Below are positions 33,878 to 43,320 of a stretch of DNA of 64,000 nucleotides, piece after piece. The DNA is taken from contig NZ_LNQS01000001.1 of NCBI RefSeq assembly GCF_001513785.1, forward strand, positions 1,302,001 to 1,366,000, in the 5' to 3' direction. The first letter of the stretch is position 1. Each line of letters opens with the position of its first letter. The stretch is from Rheinheimera sp. EpRS3 (GTDB taxonomy: Bacteria > Pseudomonadota > Gammaproteobacteria > Enterobacterales > Alteromonadaceae). Below the pieces are notes generated by a model, which worked only from the letters and a program-made list of their open reading frames with translations, did not search any database and was not told where the DNA came from. The position numbers and the translations under genes are program-made.

Positions 33878-33908
33878 TTGACCTTGCCATGATGGTAAGG
33901 TTCATACT
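33878..33908 (+). promoter_or_regulatory. CueR-type copper promoter and operator
   Basis: -35 TTGACC (33878-33883) and -10 CATACT (33903-33908) are separated by 19 bp, the overlong spacer of MerR-family promoters. Within it lies the dyad ACCTTGCC ... GGTAAGGT (33881-33901), matching the CueR operator ACCTTCC-N-GGAAGGT. The site sits just upstream of cueR and drives cueR-copA. Confidence 0.9.
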
Positions 33909-33938
33909 GCTCTTAGTGTGATGCAGCAGGAGACAGAA

Positions 33939-34337
33939 ATGAATATTGGTCAGGCAGCCGCGGCAAGTGGCCTTAGCGCAAAAATGATCCGCCATTATGA
34001 GCACAGCGGGCTGTTGCAGCCGACGCAGCGCAGTGATGCTGGTTACCGGCAATACCAGCCAAAAGATATTGAAATACTTAAGTTTATCCGCCGCGCCCGT
34101 GTATTGGGCTTTTCGCTGGCCGATATTGCCGGCCTGCTGGCGCTGTGGCAAAACCCGCAGCGCTCTAACACTGTAGTAAAGCAGGTGGCGCAGCAGCACT
34201 TAGCCGAGGTAGAGCTGAAACTGCAAGAGCTGCACGCCATGAAACAAACCTTGCAGCAGATGATAGCGCAGTGTGCGGCAGACGGTGGCGCGCACTGTGC
34301 CATTTTACAGCACCTGGCTAAGCCAACGCGTAGTTAA
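33939..34337 (+). CDS. cueR: Copper-responsive MerR regulator CueR
   Basis: 132 aa. MerR winged helix (MNIGQAAAASGLSAKMIRHYEHSG), dimerisation coiled coil, and the metal loop Cys-x7-Cys (CAADGGAHC), the spacing of CueR Cys112/Cys120, with Ser at the position of Cys77 in the divalent sensors. It therefore senses Cu(I)/Ag(I). The ATG at 33939 with AGGAG is the right start; 33918 is an upstream frame extension. copA follows 21 bp later and is its target. Confidence 0.93.
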   Translation: MNIGQAAAASGLSAKMIRHYEHSGLLQPTQRSDAGYRQYQPKDIEILKFIRRARVLGFSLADIAGLLALWQNPQRSNTVVKQVAQQHLAEVELKLQELHAMKQTLQQMIAQCAADGGAHCAILQHLAKPTRS

Positions 34338-34358
34338 ACCAGCAGCGGAGACAAACTA

Positions 34359-36629
34359 ATGTCGAAAGCAATGTCGAAAGTACTGTCAAAAATAACGCTT
34401 AATATCAGTGATATGCACTGCGGCTCTTGTGTTGGCAAGGTAGAAAAAGCCTTACTGGCGGTGCCGGGCGTGCACTCTGCCAGTGTTAACCTGGCCACCG
34501 AGCAGGCACAGGTAGAGGGCAGCGCCGCTGTGGCGGCTTTAGTGGCAGCGTTACAGAGCGCCGGTTATAAAGCCACAGCGCTGGAGCCAGAGGCGGATAA
34601 ACAGGCTGCGCAGCAGGATAAAACGGCACAAAAGCAGGCAGAGCAGGCCCTGTTGCTGCGCGATCTGTGGCTGGCGGCGGCGTTAACTTTACCGGTATTT
34701 ATGCTGGAAATGGGTGCTCATCTTATTCCGGCGTTTCATCACTGGTTAATGGCCACCCTGGGCCAAAGCCTGAACTGGCAACTTCAGGCGGTGCTGACCA
34801 CGCTGGTGTTGCTGGGGCCGGGGCGGCGCTTTATTCAAACCGGTATTCCGTTGCTGTTAAAAGGCAAGCCAGAGATGAATTCTTTAGTGGCGCTGGGCAC
34901 CTTATCGGCCTGGGGCTTTTCGCTGGTGGCCACCTTTATGCCGCAGCTGCTGCCGGACGGCACGGCGCAGGTGTATTTTGAAGCCGCAGCGGTAATAGTT
35001 ACGCTGATTCTGCTGGGGCGTTATCTGGAAGCGCGCGCTAAAGGCCAAACCGGGGCGGCGATACAGCAGTTGCTCAGTTTGCAGCCGGCTACAGCAACGC
35101 TGTTAATAGACGGCAGCCAGCATAAAGTTGCGCTGGCGCAAATTAAACCCGGTGACCTGTTATTAGTGCGCGCCGGTGAGCGTATTGCGCTGGATGCCAA
35201 AGTAGAGCAGGGCGAGTCCTATATCGATGAGTCGATGTTAAGCGGCGAGCCGCTGGCCAAAGCCAAGCAGCGCGGCGATGCGGTATATGCCGGTACGGTA
35301 AATAAGCAGGGCGTGCTGCAGGTGCGCGTAAGCAAAGCCGCCGGCGATACCGTGCTTGCACAAATTATTGCTCTGGTGCAGCAAGCGCAAAGCGACAAAT
35401 TACCCATTCAGTCGCTGGTAGATAAAGTAACGGCGATTTTTGTGCCACTGGTGATGTTGCTGGCGGCTGCTACCTTTGCCGCCTGGTGGCTGTGGGGGCC
35501 ACAGCCGGCCCTTAGTCTGGCGCTGGTCAATGCCGTTGCGGTGCTGATTATTGCCTGCCCCTGTGCTATGGGCCTGGCCACACCCACCTCGATAATGGTG
35601 GGCACCGGTCGCGCTGCGCAGCTGGGCATCTTGTTTCGCCAGGGCAGTGCACTGCAAACGCTGCGCGATTGTAAGGTTATTGCGCTGGATAAAACCGGCA
35701 CCTTAACCGAAGGTAAGCCGCAACTGACCGACACCTTAATACTGCAACCCGGCCTGAATGCGCAGGCTATGCTGGCGCTGGCCGCGGCACTGGAGCAACA
35801 ATCTGAGCATCCGCTGGCTGAAGCTTTAGTGGCTGCCGCGGCGGCTCAGCAACTGACATTGCCGCCGGTAAGCGACTTTAAAGTGCACAGCGGCATGGGG
35901 GTAAGCGGCACGGTTAACGGCCAACAGGTTGCCATTGGCGCCGACCGTTTTATGCAGCAGCTTAAGCTGGAGGTAACCGCGCAGGCGGCTCAGGCCGATA
36001 CGCTGGCCAAAAGCGGTAAAACGGTGTTGTATCTGGCGGTTGATAACAAGCTTGCGGCAATGCTGGCGGTGGCCGATACGTTAAAACCCGGCTCAGCAGA
36101 GGCGATAGCGGCGATGCACCAACTGGGTTTAAAAGTGGCGATGATCAGCGGCGACAATCGCCATACCGCCGAAGCGATTGCCAAACAATTGCAAATTGAT
36201 ACCGTGGTGGCCGAAGTGTTGCCGCAGGGCAAGGTTGATGCCGTAAAACAGCTACGTGTTGAGTTCGGTGCTGTGGCTTTTGTCGGTGATGGTATTAATG
36301 ATGCACCGGCGCTGGCAGAGGCCGATATTGGCCTGGCGGTGGGTAACGGCACCGATATCGCGATAGAAGCGGCCGATGTGGTGTTAATGCGTGCCGATAT
36401 TATGGGTGTAGTTAATGCCATAGCGCTTAGCAAAGCCACCTTGCGCAATATCCGCCAGAATTTATTCTGGGCCTTTGGCTATAACGCGCTGCTGTTGCCG
36501 GTAGCGGCCGGAGCGCTGTACCCGGCCTTTGGCCTGCTGTTATCGCCGATGCTGGCCGCCGGCGCTATGGCGTTATCCAGTGTGTTTGTGGTTACTAACG
36601 CGCTGCGGCTGCGCCGCTTAGCGCTTTAA
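34359..36629 (+). CDS. copA: Copper-exporting P1B-type ATPase CopA
   Basis: 756 aa. One N-terminal heavy-metal domain with CGSC (residues 21-24), eight membrane helices, the Cu(I)-transport motif Cys400-Pro-Cys402 (ACPCAMGLATPTS), the phosphorylated Asp444 in DKTGTLTE, the SEHPLAEAL ATP-binding region and the GDGINDAPAL hinge. These identify a P1B-1 exporter of Cu(I) across the inner membrane. It is co-transcribed with cueR. Confidence 0.97.
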   Translation: MSKAMSKVLSKITLNISDMHCGSCVGKVEKALLAVPGVHSASVNLATEQAQVEGSAAVAALVAALQSAGYKATALEPEADKQAAQQDKTAQKQAEQALLLRDLWLAAALTLPVFMLEMGAHLIPAFHHWLMATLGQSLNWQLQAVLTTLVLLGPGRRFIQTGIPLLLKGKPEMNSLVALGTLSAWGFSLVATFMPQLLPDGTAQVYFEAAAVIVTLILLGRYLEARAKGQTGAAIQQLLSLQPATATLLIDGSQHKVALAQIKPGDLLLVRAGERIALDAKVEQGESYIDESMLSGEPLAKAKQRGDAVYAGTVNKQGVLQVRVSKAAGDTVLAQIIALVQQAQSDKLPIQSLVDKVTAIFVPLVMLLAAATFAAWWLWGPQPALSLALVNAVAVLIIACPCAMGLATPTSIMVGTGRAAQLGILFRQGSALQTLRDCKVIALDKTGTLTEGKPQLTDTLILQPGLNAQAMLALAAALEQQSEHPLAEALVAAAAAQQLTLPPVSDFKVHSGMGVSGTVNGQQVAIGADRFMQQLKLEVTAQAAQADTLAKSGKTVLYLAVDNKLAAMLAVADTLKPGSAEAIAAMHQLGLKVAMISGDNRHTAEAIAKQLQIDTVVAEVLPQGKVDAVKQLRVEFGAVAFVGDGINDAPALAEADIGLAVGNGTDIAIEAADVVLMRADIMGVVNAIALSKATLRNIRQNLFWAFGYNALLLPVAAGALYPAFGLLLSPMLAAGAMALSSVFVVTNALRLRRLAL

Positions 36630-36671
36630 AAAAGCAGCTTTAACCGGCCCGCTTTAATCAGCCAGCCCGCG

Positions 36672-37607
36672 TTAACCGGTTAGCGCCGTAATCCAGCTTA
36701 AATACAGCGGCAGCCCAATCAGTACATTTAGTGGGAAAGTAATGCCCAGAGCCGCCAGCAGGGCCAGGCCGATATCGGCATCAGGTATGGCGGCGCGGAT
36801 GGCAGCCGGGGCGGCAATGTAAGAGGCACTGGCTACCAGTGCCGCGAATATCAGCATACTGCCACTGCTTAACCCCAACAGCAGGCCCAGGCCAATACCC
36901 AGCCAGGCCAACACAAAGGGGGCAAGCAGTGCAAACAGCATTAGCCGCCATTGTTTAACCGGCAATGGCGAGCATACTTTGGCGGTGCACAGGCCCATTT
37001 CCAGTAAAAACAGCGCCAGCAGGGTGTTAAAGCCGCCCAGCAATACCGGTGTAATCGCCGATAATCCGTCATGGCCGTACAGCCAGCCAATCAGTAAACC
37101 ACCGCCGAGCAATAACACGCCGCGGCTGGTTAAGGCTTCATGCAGTATCGCCAAAGAGCCCGCCTTACTGCCGTTAACATAACGATACAACCACAGCATG
37201 GTAACAATGGCCGGTAGCTCAAGCAGCACCAGATACAGTGTGGTTTGCGGCTGTATAGGCAAGTTGTGTTGCATCGCCAGCGCCATTGCTACAGCAAAGG
37301 TACCGGCGCTTACCGAGCCATAATGCGCGGCAACACTGGCGGCATTGGCGCTGCTAAGGCGCACCAGTTTGCGTAACAGCGGATACAGCATTAGCGGCAG
37401 CGCTACGCCGGTGGCGGCAATCAGGCCAAGCTCGGGCAATATCGGCATCAGCGGCACACCGTGCAGTGCCATACCGCCTTTTAAGCCCAGAGTTAGCATC
37501 AGCAAAATCGACAGGGTTTCGTAGATCGGCAGCGGGACTTTTAGATCTGATTTTACCAGCCCGGCCAGCAGGCCCAGGGCAAAAAACGCTATTACAACAT
37601 CAGGCAT
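36672..37607 (-). CDS. SbtA-like sodium-dependent bicarbonate permease
   Basis: 311 aa with about 10 hydrophobic helices. The opening VIAFFALGLLAGLVKSDLK and the GLKGGMALHG segment are typical of the SbtA/DUF897 family. Cyanobacterial SbtA imports HCO3- with Na+; heterotroph members are poorly known. No SbtB-type PII partner is adjacent. It diverges from a LysR regulator, with a perfect 16-bp palindrome between them. Confidence 0.9.
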   Translation of the reverse strand: MPDVVIAFFALGLLAGLVKSDLKVPLPIYETLSILLMLTLGLKGGMALHGVPLMPILPELGLIAATGVALPLMLYPLLRKLVRLSSANAASVAAHYGSVSAGTFAVAMALAMQHNLPIQPQTTLYLVLLELPAIVTMLWLYRYVNGSKAGSLAILHEALTSRGVLLLGGGLLIGWLYGHDGLSAITPVLLGGFNTLLALFLLEMGLCTAKVCSPLPVKQWRLMLFALLAPFVLAWLGIGLGLLLGLSSGSMLIFAALVASASYIAAPAAIRAAIPDADIGLALLAALGITFPLNVLIGLPLYLSWITALTG

Positions 37608-37686
37608 GACACTCTCCGAAAATTAAAGCTGGCGCAGTGTGCCGAAAAACTTTTCTATTGCCTAATTAATAATATCGGTGTTTTAT

Positions 37687-37702
37687 ATAGATAATTATCT
37701 AT
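37687..37702. promoter_or_regulatory. Perfect 16-bp palindrome, LysR-type operator
   Basis: ATAGATAATTATCTAT is fully self-complementary, 36 bp before the LysR gene and 80 bp before the divergent sbtA-like gene. It has the AT-rich dyad form of LysR recognition sites and likely serves both promoters. Confidence 0.65.
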
Positions 37703-37737
37703 GGCTTTATTTGTCGATGTAATTGAAAGAGGGCGCA

Positions 37738-38670
37738 ATGGACGTACGGCAATTAAGTTTTCGCCTGCTGCAGGTGTATATCAAGGTAGTGCAGCTGGGC
37801 AGTGTTTCCGCCGCGGCGCGCGCGCTGCATTTAACCCAGCCAACAGTGTCGTTGCAGTTGAAAAAACTGTCTGAGGTGTTAAACGAGCCGTTATTGCACA
37901 GCCACGCCGGCGCCTTGCAGCCCACTGCGGCGGGCCAGGCGTTGTATCAGGCAGCCTGTGATGTGCTAAGCCGGTTTGATGATTTAGGCAGTGAAATCAG
38001 TGAACTGCACGCCGGGCGGCGCGGCAGCTTAAGCATAGCGGTGGTGAACACCGCGCAGTATTTAATGCCGCGTATTCTGGCGCCGTTTTACCGGCGTTTT
38101 CCACAGATTGAGGTGACCCTGCATATTGGCAATCGGGCGCAAATTCTAAGCCGTTTTGAGCAGCAACAAGACGATATTTACCTGTTCAGCCACCCGCCGG
38201 GCGGCGAGCATGTGCTGGCCACGCCGATAGTGAAAAACCCGCTGCAGCTTATTGCACCTTTAGATCACTGGGCGGTGGGTCAGCCACAGCTGAGTTTTGC
38301 AAAGCTAAAACAAGAGCGGTTTTTGCTGCGCGAGCCCGGCAGTGCCACACGGATGATGTTTGAAGCCTGGCTTAGCAGCCAGGGCATACAGCTTAGCCAC
38401 AGTATGCAGATTGAAAGCAACGAAGCGATAAGGCTTAGCGTGGCGGCGGGGCTGGGGTTGTCGGTTATTTCCGGCCATACTTTGCTGGAAGGGCGGGAAA
38501 AGCTGGCGGTGCTGGATGTAGCCGGTTTTCCGCTTAACAGCCATTGGTATCTGGTGCGTAATGCTGACAAGCGCTTATCTTATGCCGCGCAGTCGTTAAC
38601 CGGCTTTATTGCCGCGCATTTGCCGGATTGCATTGAGGCCGACTGGTTGTTAGATGCAGTTAAAGCGTAA
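37738..38670 (+). CDS. LysR-family regulator of the SbtA-like permease
   Basis: 310 aa. LysR winged helix (FRLLQVYIKVVQLGSVSAAARALHLTQPTVSLQLKKLSE), with an effector domain of the CbbR/CysB-like type. CmpR and related LysR proteins control inorganic-carbon uptake, and the divergent placement beside an SbtA-like permease fits that. ATG 37738 with AGAGGG upstream is preferred to the TTG at 37723. Confidence 0.9.
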   Translation: MDVRQLSFRLLQVYIKVVQLGSVSAAARALHLTQPTVSLQLKKLSEVLNEPLLHSHAGALQPTAAGQALYQAACDVLSRFDDLGSEISELHAGRRGSLSIAVVNTAQYLMPRILAPFYRRFPQIEVTLHIGNRAQILSRFEQQQDDIYLFSHPPGGEHVLATPIVKNPLQLIAPLDHWAVGQPQLSFAKLKQERFLLREPGSATRMMFEAWLSSQGIQLSHSMQIESNEAIRLSVAAGLGLSVISGHTLLEGREKLAVLDVAGFPLNSHWYLVRNADKRLSYAAQSLTGFIAAHLPDCIEADWLLDAVKA

Positions 38671-38728
38671 CAGTGGGGCTGCGGCAAACGCAACACCACT
38701 GTTATGGGCTGTTATGCTACGGTTGTAG

Positions 38729-40585
38729 CTATTTTAGTATTTCATCAACCGAGCCCTGCGCCAGCGGGTGGTAACCGGGGCGGGCTTTTTCGTATACGGC
38801 ACGGGCAAATGCCAGGCCTTCGGGCGTAGTGGCAAGCTGTTTATACAGCGGAATAATCAGCTTACGCCGGCCAATACCAATCAGATATTGCTCCAGCGGG
38901 GCGGCAATTTCCTGATAGCCGGTTTTAAGTGCCAGCAAATACCAGGCATGGGCAATTTCGCTGTTGGTCGATTGCGTCAGGCTAAAGGTGGCGTCCAGCT
39001 CGGCCAGTTGCTCCGGTGTTATAGTCAGCGGCAGATTATTAATAAAATATAGCCATTCGTGTACTGTCCAGTTGTCGGTAGGCAGGCTGCTTAGTTCGCT
39101 GTTACCGGCCAGCCAGTTGTTGGCGTGTTGCTGTACCTGATTAAACGCATCTGACTGCGGATCGGGTGTGCCCGCTGGCAAGCCAGGCTGGTAAATCCAG
39201 CTTTTTGCCTCATCCAGCGACACTATGCCGGGGTATTTTTGCAGTAAGTGGGTATTTAAGTAGGTTACAAAGCGTGCGGTGTCCAGGCTTTGAAACGCAT
39301 GGTCGTCAAAGTACTGCCGTACAAAGGGGTCAAACTTGTCGCGGCCGAATTTTTGCTCCAGAAACATTAAAAACAATTGACCTTTGGTGTAAGGCACGCC
39401 GCTAAAGGCATCGTCCGGATCACGGCCATGCAGGTCAAGGTGCAAAATGCTGTCGTTAGCGGGTAGCTCTGCCAGCTCTTCTTTTAAGCCCTGTACTGAT
39501 AACGCCTGCTCCATAATGGCGCGATCGGTGCCGAACACCTGCTCCATAATGCGGTTTTCGACATAGGAGGTAAAACCTTCATTGAGCCATAAATCGCGCC
39601 AGGTCGCGTTAGTTACCAGGTTGCCGGACCAGGAGTGCGCCAGCTCATGGGCAATTAAACTGACCAGGCTGCCATCACCGGCCACCACGGTGGGGGTAAT
39701 AAAGCTCAGTACCGGGTTTTCCATGCCGCCAAACGGGAAGCTGGGCGGTAAGATCAGTAAGTCGTAACGGCCCCAGCGGTAGTCACCGTACAGCTGTTCG
39801 GTGGCATCGATCATTGCCTGGGTGCTGGCAAATTCTTCGGCCGAGGCGTTAAGAATATAAGGCTCGGCATAAATGCCGGTTTGCTCACTCATGGCTTTAA
39901 ATTCTAAATCACCGGCGGCTATGGCAATTAAGTAAGCCGGAATAGCCTGCGGCATAACAAACTGGTAATCGCCATCGCGAATCATGCCCGGTTCATTATT
40001 GGCACTCATAATAGCCAAAACATCGTCACGGGTTTGAATGCGGGCGCTGTAGGTCATGCGTACGGCCGGGGTGTCCTGAATGGGGATCCAACTGCGGGCA
40101 TGAATGGCCTGGTTCTGGCTGAACATAAAGGGTGTGGTTTTACCGGCGGTTTGCTCTGGCGTTAACCACTGCAGGCCAGAGGCTTTATCGGTAGAGCTGT
40201 AGTAAATACGCAGGGTTTGTGCCTGAAAGGTCGGGCTGATTGTAAGCTTGCTGCCCAGCACTGCATCGCGCTGCCCCAGGTTAAAAGGCACTTTTTGCCA
40301 GTTACCGTCGGCACGTTTAGCGTAAATGCGCTCTATATCCAGATCGCGGGTGTCCAGATATACCGTGTTGCCGTTGTTGTTTAGCCAGTTAAGTTGTAAA
40401 TCGGCAAAGCCGGTTAGGGCTTTTTGCTCAAAGTTAACGGCTAAATCCAGGTGCAGGTGCTTTACTGTTACGGCATCAAAGTTGGCGTAGGTATAGGCAT
40501 CAGTAGCGGCCAGAGTATCGGTAGCGACAAAAGCATAGCTGCTGCAGAGCAGGGCCGTGCTAAGGGGAAGCAGGCGTACAGACAT
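38729..40585 (-). CDS. Exported M1-family aminopeptidase
   Basis: 618 aa with a signal peptide (residues 1-25). Zinc site His313-Glu-x-x-His317 (HELAHSW) with Glu336 in WLNEGFTSY, preceded by the aminopeptidase motif GGMENP. A C-terminal helical domain follows, as in leukotriene A4 hydrolase-type M1 enzymes. It should trim peptides in the periplasm or medium. Confidence 0.93.
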   Translation of the reverse strand: MSVRLLPLSTALLCSSYAFVATDTLAATDAYTYANFDAVTVKHLHLDLAVNFEQKALTGFADLQLNWLNNNGNTVYLDTRDLDIERIYAKRADGNWQKVPFNLGQRDAVLGSKLTISPTFQAQTLRIYYSSTDKASGLQWLTPEQTAGKTTPFMFSQNQAIHARSWIPIQDTPAVRMTYSARIQTRDDVLAIMSANNEPGMIRDGDYQFVMPQAIPAYLIAIAAGDLEFKAMSEQTGIYAEPYILNASAEEFASTQAMIDATEQLYGDYRWGRYDLLILPPSFPFGGMENPVLSFITPTVVAGDGSLVSLIAHELAHSWSGNLVTNATWRDLWLNEGFTSYVENRIMEQVFGTDRAIMEQALSVQGLKEELAELPANDSILHLDLHGRDPDDAFSGVPYTKGQLFLMFLEQKFGRDKFDPFVRQYFDDHAFQSLDTARFVTYLNTHLLQKYPGIVSLDEAKSWIYQPGLPAGTPDPQSDAFNQVQQHANNWLAGNSELSSLPTDNWTVHEWLYFINNLPLTITPEQLAELDATFSLTQSTNSEIAHAWYLLALKTGYQEIAAPLEQYLIGIGRRKLIIPLYKQLATTPEGLAFARAVYEKARPGYHPLAQGSVDEILK

Positions 40586-40715
40586 GGTGTTTCCTTAAAA
40601 TCGAAAGAAAGCAGAGTGTAAAGGCAAACTCAGGCCAAATACAACTGTACAAATAGTAACAACTTAAACAGCAAAGCTTTGCTGTAATGCGCGTTAAACA
40701 AAACACGAGGTTTAT

Positions 40716-41444
40716 ATGAAATTAGCCACTATTACTGCCGCTTTGGCACTTACACTTACCGGTGCTGTACAGGCCAGCCCGTTACCGGATTTTCCGTTTA
40801 TTAATGTTACCGGTGCCGCCAAACTGGAAGTTGCACCGGACAAAGCCCGTATTCAGTTTGTGATCCGTCAAACCGCAGATAAAGCCGATGCCGCTACTGA
40901 AGCGGTGTACAAACAGGGCCGTGATTTGATGCAGTTTCTGGCCAAGCAGGGCATTACCGAAGCCGACATTGACGCCGCCCAGATTAACAAAGAAGCGCTG
41001 TTTAAAGACTACAACGACAGAGCCATAACCGGTTACGAAGCCAGCCAGCCCATTACGGTAACGCTAAACCAACTGACCAACTATGTTGCGGTAATGGATT
41101 ATTTGTTTAAACAACCGCAAATTTTCTCTATCAGTGGCAGTTTTGACAGCAGCCAGCGCGAACAATACGAGCAGCAGTTAAGTGAAAAAGCCGGAGCTGA
41201 TGCCCGCAGCCGGGCCAATAGTTTAGCTGCGGCGCAAGGCGTTAAAATCAGTTCTGTATTTGCTATCAGTGAGGCATCAGGCTGGGGGGCTATGGCCGGT
41301 GATTTTGGTTTTGGCGCCGGCTCGGTAAGCTATGGCGCTATGCGTAAAGCCGACATGGCAGAAAGTAGCAGCAGTAACTTAATAGTGCCAAAACATATTC
41401 AGTTAGAAAAATCAGTTAATGTAATTTACAAAATTAAGCCCTGA
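40716..41444 (+). CDS. SIMPL-domain periplasmic protein
   Basis: 242 aa. Signal peptide (LALTLTGAVQA), then a SIMPL/DUF541 domain (INVTGAAKLEVAPDKARIQF ... QINKEALF) with the LAAAQGVKI segment. Members such as YggE are linked to oxidative-stress protection. ATG with GAGG. It lies between two secreted peptidases but is probably separate. Confidence 0.88.
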   Translation: MKLATITAALALTLTGAVQASPLPDFPFINVTGAAKLEVAPDKARIQFVIRQTADKADAATEAVYKQGRDLMQFLAKQGITEADIDAAQINKEALFKDYNDRAITGYEASQPITVTLNQLTNYVAVMDYLFKQPQIFSISGSFDSSQREQYEQQLSEKAGADARSRANSLAAAQGVKISSVFAISEASGWGAMAGDFGFGAGSVSYGAMRKADMAESSSSNLIVPKHIQLEKSVNVIYKIKP

Positions 41445-41530
41445 TCCAGGCTGTTTGTCTCAATGCTGTCGTGTCCGGGCCGGCAATAGGCTAAGGTAAG
41501 CGCTTATCTTAGCTTATTTAAGGAAACCTG

Positions 41531-43204
41531 ATGACACTTCAGTTCGGCCCTTTGCTGGTAACTGCGGTTACCGCCAGCCTGTTAGTGGCGTCGTGTTCAA
41601 AGCAGAATACGCCGCCACCGCCACAGGAAGAGCAACCCCTGCTACAAACCAGTTTTAACGCCAATTTCGCCGGTTATTTTCAGAAAATTGCCTCAGATGA
41701 AATGCAAGGCCGCGCCCCGGCCACTAAAGGTGAAGAAAACACCGTGCAGTATCTGGAGCAACAATTCACCCGCATTGGTTTAACACCGTACAGCGGTGAC
41801 AGCTATCGCCAGAGCGTGCCCGTGGTGCAGATAGACCCGGTTAAAGTATCGGCATTAACGCTAACCGATAACAGCGGTACCAGCAGCACACTGACTTATA
41901 AAACCGATATGATGGCCTGGTCTACCCGTATGCTGGGGCAAATTGACGTCGCCGACAGCGAAGTGGTGTTTGTTGGTTATGGCATAGTGGCACCGGAATA
42001 TAACTGGAATGACTACGCCGGTTTAGATGTAAAAGGCAAAACCGTGGTAATGCTGGTAAACGACCCCGGCTACGCCACGCAAGACCCAGAGCTGTTTACC
42101 GGCAACGCCATGACATACTACGGCCGCTGGACGTACAAATACGAAGAAGCCGCCCGCCAGGGGGCTGCTATGGCGCTGATAGTGCACGAAACCGACGCGG
42201 CTAGCTATGGCTGGAACGTGGTGGCGGGTACCTCGCCAATACGGTTTGAGCTGGCTAACGACAACAAGAACCTGCATAAAACCGAAGTAGAAGGTTGGTT
42301 ATCACTTGATGCTGCGGAAAAATTATTTGCCGCCAATGGCACCTCGTTAAAACAGCTGCGTCAGCAGGCGCTGAGCAAAGATTTTAAGCCGGTACCACTT
42401 AACGCCAAAGCGGCGGTTAGTATTAGCAATAATTTGCGTGAGCTTAGCTCCAGCAATGTTATTGGCTATATCGAAGGCAGTGAAAAGCCCGATGAAGCTG
42501 TGATTTATATGGCGCACTGGGATCATTTCGGCCTCGATTTCAGCCGCCCGGACGATAAAGTATTTAACGGCGCCCAGGACAATGCCGGTGGCGTTGCCGC
42601 CTTACTGGCCCTGGCCGAGCAGTTTAAAGCCGGCCCGCCACCTAAGCGCTCAGTCGCGTTTTTAGCGGTAACGGTAGAAGAACGTGGCCTGCTGGGTTCG
42701 GCCTGGTATGCGAATAACCCGTTATTTGCCTTAGATAAAACCGTGGCCGGTATTAATATGGATGTGATTAACGTATACGGCCCGATGCGCGATGTGATGG
42801 TATTTGGCTATGGCAGCTCAGAGCTTGAGCCGATACTGGAAAAATACGCCAAAGCACAAAACCGTTATACCGCACCAGAGCCGACACCGCAGGATGGTTT
42901 TTACTACCGCTCAGATCACTTTAACCTGGCGAAAAAAGGCGTGCCTATGCTGTATGCCCGCGGTGGTGTAGACAGCTTTGAACATGGCAAAGACTGGGGC
43001 CTGGAGCAGCGGCGCATTTATGTGCGCGATTACTACCACAAAGTAAATGATGAGTTTGACCCCAACTGGGATTTACGCGGTGCGCAGCAGGATTTACACC
43101 TGTACTATCAGGTAGGACACGAGCTGGCCAACGGCAATAGCTGGCCAAACTGGCATCAGGGTAAAGAGTTCCGCGCCGTGCGTGATGCTTCTTTAAAGCA
43201 GTAA
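41531..43204 (+). CDS. M28-family metallopeptidase lipoprotein
   Basis: 557 aa. Lipoprotein signal ending LLVASC. A protease-associated domain at about 120-290 is inserted before the di-zinc M28 core: His329 and Asp331 (AHWDHFG), bridging Asp350 (AQDNAGG), catalytic Glu383 and Glu384 (VEERGLLG), and a later Asp and His. It likely removes N-terminal residues from peptides at the cell surface. AAGGAAAC precedes the ATG. Confidence 0.93.
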   Translation: MTLQFGPLLVTAVTASLLVASCSKQNTPPPPQEEQPLLQTSFNANFAGYFQKIASDEMQGRAPATKGEENTVQYLEQQFTRIGLTPYSGDSYRQSVPVVQIDPVKVSALTLTDNSGTSSTLTYKTDMMAWSTRMLGQIDVADSEVVFVGYGIVAPEYNWNDYAGLDVKGKTVVMLVNDPGYATQDPELFTGNAMTYYGRWTYKYEEAARQGAAMALIVHETDAASYGWNVVAGTSPIRFELANDNKNLHKTEVEGWLSLDAAEKLFAANGTSLKQLRQQALSKDFKPVPLNAKAAVSISNNLRELSSSNVIGYIEGSEKPDEAVIYMAHWDHFGLDFSRPDDKVFNGAQDNAGGVAALLALAEQFKAGPPPKRSVAFLAVTVEERGLLGSAWYANNPLFALDKTVAGINMDVINVYGPMRDVMVFGYGSSELEPILEKYAKAQNRYTAPEPTPQDGFYYRSDHFNLAKKGVPMLYARGGVDSFEHGKDWGLEQRRIYVRDYYHKVNDEFDPNWDLRGAQQDLHLYYQVGHELANGNSWPNWHQGKEFRAVRDASLKQ

Positions 43205-43320
43205 TAACGCCAAGGGCACCTGCGGGCAGTTTGCTGCAGGTGCGCCGATGGTTTGTTAAAAGTATGGTTTGCAAAACGCATTGCCGCTGAAAAACATAAA
43301 ATAAATAAAAGGGCTGAATA

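Noticed and set aside
34043-36448. Long minus-strand frames over cueR and copA
   Set aside because: Shadows of GC-rich coding DNA; copA and cueR on the plus strand carry complete motifs.
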